In this document: positions 14,949 to 20,995 of the stretch, one piece after another
Layout: the number at the start of each line of letters is the position of its first letter
Numbering within the stretch: position 1 is the stretch's first letter
Made by a program: the position numbers and the translations under genes
Assembly: GCA_017353825.1 (NCBI GenBank)
Contig: JAFMSC010000018.1
Span: forward strand, 1-20,995
Length of the DNA: 20,995 bases
DNA from: Hyphomicrobiaceae bacterium
Lineage (GTDB): Bacteria > Pseudomonadota > Alphaproteobacteria > Rhizobiales > Hyphomicrobiaceae
Direction of reading: 5' to 3'
The notes under the pieces: generated by a model
What the model saw: the letters and a program-made list of their open reading frames with translations, nothing else
What the model was told of the DNA's origin: nothing
The model's database searches: none

Positions 14949-15698
14949 GTGACCACCCAAGTCTTCGCGTCCGGCGGCTACCGCTTCATGCCCGCGGTCT
15001 TCCAATACTCCGCCGGCGTCGCGGCCGAAGCGCGATTCCAGATCGAGCGCGTCACGTTCCGCGAGCCGCTGCCGCTGGCGCAGGGGTTTGAGCGCGTAGA
15101 GGCCATTCTGGCTGAGCGGGAACGGCCGCTCACAGCTTTCTGCGCCTGCGAGCTGCGCTCCCCGCTGCCGTTTTCGGATGACGGCTTCCGAACCTTCAAC
15201 GAGCACTACGTCGCCACGCTCGCCAGGTGGGGCATCTACGACGGCAAGACCAACCCTGTCGCACGCAGCAACGTCTGCCCGGAATTGGCGCCGCCCGCGC
15301 AGCCGTGCCTGCACGCGTTCTCGTTCACGGTGCCTTCTGAGCGGCGCACGCCGACATTCGTGGTAGCCGGCAGCGGCGAGGCGCGCGAGGGCGGCGCTCT
15401 ATACCGTGAGCGTACCATCCGCTACGGCGAAACGTCCCCCGAGGCGATGCGTGAGAAGGCCGTGTTCGTGCTGGGCGAGATGGAGCGGCGGCTCTCGCTT
15501 CTGGGCCGGACCTGGAGCGACACCACGGCCACCCAGGTCTATACCGTGCATGATCTCTATCCATTCTTCGCCGCAGAGATCGTGCGCCGCGGCGCCGCCC
15601 GCGCCGGGCTGACATGGCATCTGTGCCGCCCGCCTGTGCGCGGCCTGGAGTACGAGATGGACTGCCGCAGCGTCGCCGCGGAGCTTTTCGTCGAGTAG
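14949..15698 (+). CDS. RidA-like/CnbZ-family protein, possibly double-domain
   Basis: This 249-residue protein resembles the group annotated as CnbZ-type 2-aminomuconate deaminases and RidA-like proteins. That assignment is from memory of the motifs and is moderate. Two RidA-like halves can be seen: TAFCACELRSPLPF followed by FRTFNEHYVATLARWG (about 62-95), and a C-terminal helix-strand-helix VLGEMERRLSLLG then DTTATQVYTVHDLYPFFAAE (about 174-210). This suggests a duplicated fold in one chain. SNVCPEL, VVAGSGEA and EYEMDCR are other strong blocks. I chose GTG 14949, preceded by AAGGAT at 9 bases. A TTG at 14886 overlapping the SDR end adds unconserved residues. RidA relatives hydrolyse enamine/imine intermediates, so a nitrogen-containing substrate for the pathway is possible. 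Confidence 0.75.
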   Translation: MTTQVFASGGYRFMPAVFQYSAGVAAEARFQIERVTFREPLPLAQGFERVEAILAERERPLTAFCACELRSPLPFSDDGFRTFNEHYVATLARWGIYDGKTNPVARSNVCPELAPPAQPCLHAFSFTVPSERRTPTFVVAGSGEAREGGALYRERTIRYGETSPEAMREKAVFVLGEMERRLSLLGRTWSDTTATQVYTVHDLYPFFAAEIVRRGAARAGLTWHLCRPPVRGLEYEMDCRSVAAELFVE

Positions 15699-15729
15699 GG
15701 CAACCGCCTGGGTTCGACGACAGTTCCTG

Positions 15730-15793
15730 TTGACAGCGGACGCTGCGTATTCGCACACTCCTCCAACAACCATAACGAGCGGCGTGACACGCC
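15730..15793 (+). promoter_or_regulatory. Possible promoter region and palindrome upstream of livK
   Basis: The 109-bp gap before the liv genes has a consensus TTGACA at 15730-15735, but no good -10 17 bases downstream. A perfect palindrome GGCGTGACACGCC (15781-15793, 6-bp arms around one base) lies just ahead of the GGGAGGAG ribosome site. It could be an operator or an internal start point for the liv transcript. The evidence is only positional. Confidence 0.3.
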
Positions 15794-15807
15794 GAGGGAG
15801 GAGACTG

Positions 15808-17100
15808 ATGACAGGTTGCGGGCTTGCCCGCGCGGCGGCCGGCTTGGTTGCGGGCCTGCTGCTGTTTGCGGGCACGGCGGTCGCCGACATAAAGGTCGGC
15901 GTGATCTACGACCTCACCGGTGCGTTCGCGGCCGGCGGCTCCAAGGCGGCGGCCATCGGCAACCGCATTGCCGTCGACATGATCAACGAGAAGGGCGGCG
16001 TCGAGGGGCACAAGATCATCGCCATCGAGGCCGATGCCCAGTCCAAGACCGACGTGGCCATCAACGAGGCCGAGAGACTCCTCAACGACGCCAAGGTCGA
16101 CCTGCTGATGGGCGTGTTCTCCAGCGCGCAGTGCGTGCCCATGGCTGCGCGCGTGGATGCCGCCAAGAAGTTCATGTGGGCCAACGTGTGCGTGGCCTCC
16201 GCTGTCTTCAAGGACAAGAACCTGCAGTACGTGTTCCGCCCGCAGGTGCACTCCGACCAGTTCGGCGAGGTATCTTGCTCCTTCATCGCCGAGAATGCTG
16301 AGGCGAAGCTCAAGAAGGACGTGAAGGCCGTCAAGGTCGCCATCATCCACGAGGACGGTCCCTACGGCGTCGGCGTGGCCATGGGCAACGAGCTCAAGTG
16401 CAAGGAGCTCGGCATGCAGATCGCCCTCAAGGAGGGCTATGCCGCCACCTCGCCCGATCTCTCGGCGCTCGTGACCAAGCTGCGGCGCGCCCAGCCCGAC
16501 GTTATCCTGCACACCGGCTACAACCCCGACATCACGCTGTTCCTGCGCCAGGCGAAGGAAGCGGGGCTCAAGTGGTCGGCGCTCATCGGCCACGGCGCTG
16601 GCTACGGCCAGATCGACAAGCTGATCGAGACGTTCAAGGACGATGCCGACTACATCTACAATGTCGATCCGGTGGCGGCCCAGCTGCTCGACCCCAAGAC
16701 GTTGGCGGCGGGCCTGGGCGAGATCACGGCCGAGATGGTGAAGCGCTACAAGGCCGAGACCAACGCCAGGGAGGTACCAACGCACGTGTCGATGGGCTTC
16801 AATCAAGCCTGGATCTTGTTCACCGATGTGCTGCCGCGCGCCATCAAGACGTACGGCGGCTTCGACCCGGAGGCCCTGCGCAAGGCTGCGCTGGAGACGG
16901 ACATTCCCGACGGCGGCACCATCCAGGGCTACGGCGTGAAGTTCAACCCGCCGGGCCACCCGATGGCTGGGCAGAATGCGCGCTCCTCGCCGGTGGTCAT
17001 GCAGTTCATCAAGGGTCAGACGAAGGTCGTGTGGCCGGTCACGATCCGCACGGCCGACCCGGTGCTGCCGCTGCCCGCCGGCCACGCCTACGCGCGGTGA
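15808..17100 (+). CDS. HAAT-type ABC substrate-binding protein (LivK-like)
   Basis: This 430-residue periplasmic binding protein is of the branched-chain amino-acid/amide type (Peripla_BP_6). A Sec signal peptide ends AGTAVA|D (cleavage after about residue 26). The mature protein starts DIKVGVIYDLTGAFAAGG, the usual first strand and ligand loop, followed by AVDMINEKGGVEGHKI. In many homologues this family binds aromatic acids, amides or urea rather than leucine. ATG 15808 has a strong GGGAGGAG site; the upstream frame to 15730 is unsupported. Four cysteines in the mature chain (two in the CVPMAARV/NVCVAS region) are more than usual and could form disulphides. A strong hairpin follows the stop, consistent with higher SBP output than for the membrane genes. 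Confidence 0.92.
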   Translation: MTGCGLARAAAGLVAGLLLFAGTAVADIKVGVIYDLTGAFAAGGSKAAAIGNRIAVDMINEKGGVEGHKIIAIEADAQSKTDVAINEAERLLNDAKVDLLMGVFSSAQCVPMAARVDAAKKFMWANVCVASAVFKDKNLQYVFRPQVHSDQFGEVSCSFIAENAEAKLKKDVKAVKVAIIHEDGPYGVGVAMGNELKCKELGMQIALKEGYAATSPDLSALVTKLRRAQPDVILHTGYNPDITLFLRQAKEAGLKWSALIGHGAGYGQIDKLIETFKDDADYIYNVDPVAAQLLDPKTLAAGLGEITAEMVKRYKAETNAREVPTHVSMGFNQAWILFTDVLPRAIKTYGGFDPEALRKAALETDIPDGGTIQGYGVKFNPPGHPMAGQNARSSPVVMQFIKGQTKVVWPVTIRTADPVLPLPAGHAYAR

Positions 17101-17104
17101 AACC

Positions 17105-17131
17105 GGGGTCAGATCCTGCGGGTCTGACCCC
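17105..17131 (+). terminator. Strong hairpin between livK and livG (REP-like/attenuating element)
   Basis: GGGGTCAGATCC (17105-17116) and GGGTCTGACCCC (17120-17131) form a 12-bp stem with one G-U pair and a 3-nt loop, four bases after the livK stop. There is no T-run, so full termination is unlikely. Partial termination or protection of the livK mRNA 3' end is plausible. The right arm's GGGTCTGAC also occurs twice at 8634-8693. Confidence 0.7.
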
Positions 17132-17156
17132 CGTGCTCCCTTTCTTGCAGGTGCCC

Positions 17157-17903
17157 GTGCCGCTCCTCGCCGTCTCCGGCCTGACCAAGACGTTCAACGG
17201 CTTCACCGCCGTGTCGAATGTCTCGTTCCACGTCGAGGAGGGCGAGATCTTAGGCCTCATCGGGCCTAACGGCTCGGGCAAGAGCACCACCTTCAACTGC
17301 ATCGCCGGCATGTTCCCGCCGACTGCCGGCTCCATCCGCCTCGGCGGCGAGGAGATCGGCGGGCTGGCCGCCAACAAGGTCTGCCATAGGGGCATCGGCC
17401 GCACCTACCAGATCCCGCGCCCGTTCCATAACCTGACGCTCATTGAGAACGTCGCCTTGTCGGCCTGGTTCGGGCAGCAGGGCAAGGCCGACCGAGCCAC
17501 GTGCTGGCGCCAGGCCGAGGACGCGCTCGCTCTCGTTGGCCTGCCAACCGGCGCCGCGGCCAGGACGGACGGACTTGGCGCGGCGGCCCTCAAGAAGCTG
17601 GAGCTGGCGCGCGCGCTCGCAACCCAGCCCATGCTGCTGCTCGCCGACGAGAGCCTCAACGGCCTCGACCACGGCGAGATGGAGCAAGCGGCCGACATGC
17701 TGCAGCGCATCCGACGCGAGAAGGGTATCACCATCATCTGGGTCGAGCACATCATGGGCGTGCTGATGCGGGTGGTGGACCGCGTGGTGGTGCTCGACCA
17801 CGGCGAGAAGATCTTCGATGGCGCTCCACGGGCGGCCCAGTCGGACAAGCGCGTCGTCGAGGTTTACCTCGGCGTGGACGCGGGAGACGCGCCTGATGCT
17901 TGA
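17157..17903 (+). CDS. livG: HAAT ABC importer ATPase (LivG-like) with degenerate signature motif
   Basis: This 248-residue ATPase pairs with LivF. It has Walker A GPNGSGKST (36-44), Q-loop Gln85 in GRTYQIPRPFHNLTLIENV, Walker B LLLADESLNGLD (160-171) and H-loop His198 in WVEHIMG. The C-loop, normally LSGGQ or LTxAxRKRLE in this branch, reads LGAAALKKLELARAL from residue 140, so the Ser/Thr and Gly residues contacting ATP are gone. In a LivG/LivF heterodimer one of the two ATP sites could therefore be non-catalytic. I chose GTG 17157 because AGG lies 5 bases ahead. GTG 17151 and 17133 are alternatives, and the long frame back to 16398 overlaps livK and is spurious. The 3' end overlaps livF by 8 bases. 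Confidence 0.9.
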   Translation: MPLLAVSGLTKTFNGFTAVSNVSFHVEEGEILGLIGPNGSGKSTTFNCIAGMFPPTAGSIRLGGEEIGGLAANKVCHRGIGRTYQIPRPFHNLTLIENVALSAWFGQQGKADRATCWRQAEDALALVGLPTGAAARTDGLGAAALKKLELARALATQPMLLLADESLNGLDHGEMEQAADMLQRIRREKGITIIWVEHIMGVLMRVVDRVVVLDHGEKIFDGAPRAAQSDKRVVEVYLGVDAGDAPDA

Positions 17904-18600
17904 GCTCGACGCCATCGATGCGGGTTACGGCGGCTTCCAGGCCCTGTTCGGCGTGTCCATGCGCGTCAGCACCGGCGAGGCGGTTGCCGTGATCGGCGCC
18001 AACGGCGCGGGCAAGACCACACTGCTCCGCGTCATCTCAGGGCTGGTGCGGCCGAGCGCGGGGGCGATGGTCATGGAGGGGACCAATCTCCTCGCGATGC
18101 CTGCGCACAGGATCATCGAGGCCGGCATCGCCCATGTGCCGGAGAGCCGGCGACTCTTTCCGCGCCTGACGGTGCGCGACAACCTGCGCATGGGCGCGTT
18201 CACGCCGGCGGCACGCGCGGGCTTCACCCGGCAGCTCGACTACGTCTACATGCTGTTCCCGCGACTCAAGGAGCGCGCCGGCCAGCTTGCCGGCACCCTC
18301 TCGGGCGGCGAGCAGCAGATGTGCGCAATCGCACGCGCGCTCATGAGCCGGCCGAAGCTCGTGCTGCTCGACGAGCCCTCCATGGGTCTCGCGCCTGTGA
18401 TTGTGGCGCAGGTGCTCGACCTCGTGCACCGCATCCGTGGCGAAGGCTATACGGTATTGATCGTGGAGCAGAACGTGCGCCAGGTGCTGAAGGTGGCTGA
18501 CCGCGCCTACCTCTTGGAGGTGGGCCGCATCAAGGCCGCCGGTTCCGCCGGCGACCTCGCCGCCAGCGACGCCATCCGCAAGGCCTACTTGGGGATTTGA
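17896..18600 (+). CDS. livF: HAAT ABC importer ATPase (LivF-like)
   Basis: This 234-residue ATPase is the second nucleotide-binding subunit of the importer. Motifs are canonical: Walker A GANGAGKTT (34-42), VPESRRLFPRLTVRDNL, signature LSGGEQQMCAIARAL (135-149) and LVLLDEPSMGLAP. The H-loop position carries Gln in VEQNV, as is normal for LivF proteins. ATG 17896 lies inside the end of livG (overlap ATGCTTGA), with GGGAG about 10 bases ahead, a classic coupled start. Unlike LivG, its signature is intact. Confidence 0.94.
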   Translation: MLELDAIDAGYGGFQALFGVSMRVSTGEAVAVIGANGAGKTTLLRVISGLVRPSAGAMVMEGTNLLAMPAHRIIEAGIAHVPESRRLFPRLTVRDNLRMGAFTPAARAGFTRQLDYVYMLFPRLKERAGQLAGTLSGGEQQMCAIARALMSRPKLVLLDEPSMGLAPVIVAQVLDLVHRIRGEGYTVLIVEQNVRQVLKVADRAYLLEVGRIKAAGSAGDLAASDAIRKAYLGI

Positions 18601-18666
18601 CATGCGCGAGGCCCTCTCCGCGCAAGCTGGCCGAGGGGATCGGCGGCGGCACTTGAGACATCCGTG

Positions 18667-19533
18667 ATGGACTGCCAGCTCGACATGTTCTTCCTGGAGG
18701 CGATCCTCAACGGGGTCTTGCTCGCGGGCCTATTGGCGCTGCTGGCGCTGGGCCTCAACCTCGTCTTCGGCGTCATCGATGTGGTGTGGATCTGCTACGC
18801 CGAGCTGGTCATGGTGGGCATGTACGGGATCAACTCCGCCTACAAAGGCGGACTGCCGTTTCCCCTCGCCGCGCTCATCGGCATCGCGCTGGTGGCCATC
18901 GCCGGGGCGCTACTGCACCTGCTGGTGATCCGGCCGGTGCTGGATACGCGGCCCATCAACCAGCTGCTGGTGACCGGCGGCGTGCTGTTCTTCCTGCAGG
19001 CCGCCGCCACCATGGCGTTCGGCATCGACTTCCGCAACCTTGGTATCCGCTTGGGCTCCATCAGCCTGTTCGACATGAACTTCGCGCTGGCGCGCATCAT
19101 CACCTTTCTGGTGGCGCTCGCCGCAATGCTGGCGCTGTGGCTGTTTCTCACGCGCACCTACCTCGGTACCGCCATCCGCGCCATCGCCCAGGACCGCCAG
19201 ATCATGCCGCTGATGGGTGTGGACAGCCGACGGCTCTACCTCGTCACCTCGGCCATCGGCGGTGGCCTCGCTGGCCTCGCCGCGGCGCTGATGGTGCTGC
19301 AGTACGACATCTACCCCCAGATCGGCCTGCAGTTCGGGCCGCTCGTGTTCATGATCTGCGTTCTCGGCGGCCTCGGCAACATAATCGGCGGCTTCATCGC
19401 CGCCTTCATCATCAGCCAGTTCATCGCCGTCGGCTCCAGCTGCTTCCACACCGAGTGGGGCTACGCGGTCGCCTTCCTGTTCTTCATGCTGGCCATCTTC
19501 ATCCGGCCTCAGGGCCTGTTCGGAGGCAAGTGA
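18667..19533 (+). CDS. livH: HAAT ABC importer permease (LivH-like)
   Basis: This 288-residue integral membrane protein has about eight hydrophobic segments, from FFLEAILNGVLLAGLLALLALGL-type sequence at the N-terminus to VAFLFFMLAIFIRPQGLFGG at the C-terminus, the standard LivH ending. The ATPase-contact loop RTYLGTAIRAIAQDRQIMPL and GVDSRRLYLVTSAIGGGLAG are well conserved. The segment after the first helix reads GVIDVVWICYAELVMVGMYG, a variant of the more common GVVNLAHGEFLMLGAY, seen in a subset of this family. GTG 18664 directly precedes the ATG, and either could start. No strong ribosome site is visible in the 66-base gap after livF. Confidence 0.92.
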   Translation: MDCQLDMFFLEAILNGVLLAGLLALLALGLNLVFGVIDVVWICYAELVMVGMYGINSAYKGGLPFPLAALIGIALVAIAGALLHLLVIRPVLDTRPINQLLVTGGVLFFLQAAATMAFGIDFRNLGIRLGSISLFDMNFALARIITFLVALAAMLALWLFLTRTYLGTAIRAIAQDRQIMPLMGVDSRRLYLVTSAIGGGLAGLAAALMVLQYDIYPQIGLQFGPLVFMICVLGGLGNIIGGFIAAFIISQFIAVGSSCFHTEWGYAVAFLFFMLAIFIRPQGLFGGK

Positions 19534-20558
19534 TGAGGCACTTGAAGCTCAGTCCGGCATCCATCCTTGGCCTCGCTGCGGTCGCCGTGGTTCCGCTCGC
19601 CGTGCACGTCTTCTTCCCGCGCTCGGAGAAATACTACCTGCACTTGGCCGTCCAGATTCTGCTGTGGTCCTTCATCTACACCGGCTGGTCGTTGATGGGC
19701 CGCTTCGGCCTCACCTCGCTCGGCCACGGCGCCTTCACCGGCATCGGCGCCTACGCCAGCGTCCTGCTCTGGAACGTCCTGGGCCTTACGCCATGGATTG
19801 GCATCCCGGTGGGCGTAGCTCTGGCAACCCTGGTCGGCCTGCTCATCGGCTATCCCTGCTTCCGCCTGCGCATCACCGGCCACTACTTCGCGCTCATCAC
19901 CCTAGCGCTCACCGAGTTCGTGCGCCTGTGCATCATCGGCCTGCGCGACCTGACGGGCGGCTCGCTGGGAACCGAGCCGCAACGCTCGGGTGATGGACTC
20001 TCACTCTACGCCGTCCAGTTCGAGCCCGACCGCGTGCTCGCCTACTACATCGCCTTTGCGCTGTGGCTGCTCGGCCTCTACGCGTGGCTGCGCGTGGACC
20101 GCAGTATGGACCGCTACGCGCTGGACGCCGCCAGCCAGGACGAGGACGCTGCCGCCTCGGTGGGCATCGACGTGACGCGCGAGAAGCTCAAGATCACCGC
20201 GTTGTCCGCCGGCATGTGCGCGCTGGGCGGCGCAATCTTCGCCCAGTATCAGATGTACATCGGCCCCGATACCGTTGCCGGCCTCGGGCTGTCTCTCAAC
20301 ATCGTGTTCGCGGCGATCTCTGGTGGCATTGGCGTGCTGCTCGGCCCCACGATTGGGGCGGTCTTCACGCAAGGGCTCGCCGAAGGGCTCCGCGTCCTCA
20401 TCGAGGGCTCGAAGACGCTGCGCGATACTCTCGGTAGCTCGGCCCTTTCGCTGGATCAGATGATCTACGGCCTCCTGCTGATCCTGTTCATCATCTACAT
20501 GCCTAGCGGCATCCTCGGCACGCTCCTCGCTTGGTGGCGCCGCCGCGCCAAAAGGTGA
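19533..20558 (+). CDS. livM: HAAT ABC importer permease (LivM-like)
   Basis: This 341-residue second permease has about ten hydrophobic segments. Family blocks are YTGWSLMGRFGLTSLGHGAF (near 50-69), GYPCFRLRITGHYFALITLA (about 109-128), the extra-domain stretch GGSLGTEPQRSGDG, and the ATPase-contact region around AASQDEDAAASVGIDVTREK. ATG 19533 overlaps the livH stop in TGATG with GGAGG 7 bases ahead, so translation is coupled. The C-terminus is basic (WWRRRAKR). It closes the + strand cluster. The next gene remnant is convergent and no clear terminator separates them. Confidence 0.93.
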   Translation: MRHLKLSPASILGLAAVAVVPLAVHVFFPRSEKYYLHLAVQILLWSFIYTGWSLMGRFGLTSLGHGAFTGIGAYASVLLWNVLGLTPWIGIPVGVALATLVGLLIGYPCFRLRITGHYFALITLALTEFVRLCIIGLRDLTGGSLGTEPQRSGDGLSLYAVQFEPDRVLAYYIAFALWLLGLYAWLRVDRSMDRYALDAASQDEDAAASVGIDVTREKLKITALSAGMCALGGAIFAQYQMYIGPDTVAGLGLSLNIVFAAISGGIGVLLGPTIGAVFTQGLAEGLRVLIEGSKTLRDTLGSSALSLDQMIYGLLLILFIIYMPSGILGTLLAWWRRRAKR

Positions 20559-20569
20559 GCCTCGCTCGT

Positions 20570-20995
20570 TCCCCTCCCGTGCGGTATACTTGGCGATCAG
20601 GCCTCTGGCTGCGGCAATCAGCTGGTCGCCGTCGATGCCCGCGCGACTGCCGGCTCCCTTCTTCCAGGCCTCGATGGCCGGTTCGCTGGCCCGAACCCAC
20701 GCGTCATAGTCCGCGTTCTTGACGAACGTGACAACGCCGACGGCGGCCGCGAAATTCCTCGCGCCCGACCTCCTCGATTTGGTCCCAGATGCGTCCGAGC
20801 TCAGCGGAGAGCGCGGCCCCCGAATTCGCGTCGATCACCTTGCGGTCCTGCGCGTCGAGGCCTGCTGCGTCGCCTTGCGCCGCGCCCGCCGGGCCCAGCC
20901 ATCTGCATTGCCAACGCCGACACCAGGCTCCGGAGTTCTTCTCGAACGACTGGCCCAGACCAGAACTTGCCATTGCGCCCGGCCCGCCCGCATAC
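20570..20995 (-). pseudogene. dctP: Decayed TRAP transporter solute-binding protein (DctP) remnant, C-terminal part
   Basis: The minus strand encodes DRKVIDANSGAALSAELGRI followed by WDQIEEVG (about 20850-20765), typical of the C-terminal lobe of DctP proteins. It continues in another frame with AAAVGVVTFVKNADYDAWVR, then EPAIEAWKKGAGSRAG and LIAAARGLIAKYTARE (about 20745-20575). At least one frameshift near 20750 is needed. The sequence upstream of 20850 is hard to align in any frame, suggesting more indels. No stop codon follows KYTARE in that frame, which runs on antisense into livM, so the natural 3' end seems lost. DctP is the periplasmic carboxylate-binding part of TRAP transporters. 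The gene's 5' part is outside the window. Confidence 0.75.

Noticed and set aside
15325..17085. Long minus-strand open frame opposite livK (586 codons)
   Set aside because: It is antisense to a well-conserved binding-protein gene, is rich in His/Arg/Gly/Leu as expected for GC-rich shadow frames, and shows no domain.
16398..17156. Upstream extension of livG giving a 501-residue protein
   Set aside because: The added part is an out-of-frame reading of livK with no homology. The livG domain begins at about 17157 with its own ribosome site.
1..20995. A defence system, prophage, integrative element or CRISPR array
   Set aside because: No nuclease, helicase, integrase, transposase, phage structural gene or repeat-spacer pattern was found. 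All intact genes fit metabolism or transport.

Overview
The window is about 21 kb of high-GC proteobacterial DNA. Codon choice is strongly G/C at third positions, with GTG as well as ATG starts. The gene families (PaaE-like reductase, Tat-exported solute-binding proteins, stacked ABC importers, TRAP remnants, crotonase and CoA-transferase genes) suggest a metabolically versatile alphaproteobacterium, probably Hyphomicrobiales-like. That taxonomic call is an inference. No rRNA, tRNA, CRISPR array, phage gene or intact insertion sequence was seen.

Left part (1-3659). A 5'-truncated PaaE-like ferredoxin reductase on the + strand ends at 728. It faces a decayed TRAP large-permease gene (dctM remnant, - strand, 802 to about 1500) across a GC-rich hairpin. 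An apparently intact trpD (- strand, 1678-2766) and a frameshifted flavin-reductase-like gene (- strand, 3029-3659) follow. A gene-poor divergent spacer (3660-4132) carries a 7-bp tandem repeat.

Central and right part (4133-20558). Every gene here is on the + strand and intact. The order is: a Tat-exported SMP-30/gluconolactonase-like protein; a family III CoA-transferase; a crotonase-fold protein; an FbpC/PotA-type ABC ATPase; two tandem paralogous Tat-type solute-binding proteins; a fused double-domain permease; an MmgE/PrpD protein; an SDR protein; a RidA/CnbZ-like protein; and a complete branched-chain-amino-acid-type (HAAT) importer in the order livK-G-F-H-M. Short gaps and overlaps (ATGCTTGA, TGATG) suggest one or a few long transcripts. 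The likely theme is uptake of an unidentified organic acid, amide or aromatic-derived acid by two ABC importers, followed by CoA activation and further processing.

Right end (about 20570-20995). A decayed TRAP solute-binding-protein gene (dctP remnant, - strand) runs into the window edge.

The most interesting points are the interleaved two-importer catabolic cluster as a possible undescribed pathway, and the co-occurrence in it of three proteins with altered key residues. The crotonase lacks both catalytic Glu. The SDR lacks the Asn, Ser and Tyr of its tetrad. LivG lacks a recognisable LSGGQ. Other points are the tandem SBP duplication, a strong hairpin between livK and livG that shares the 9-mer GGGTCTGAC with the spacer before the first SBP gene, and gene decay confined to three minus-strand genes. 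I found no clear evidence of a novel defence or mobile system.
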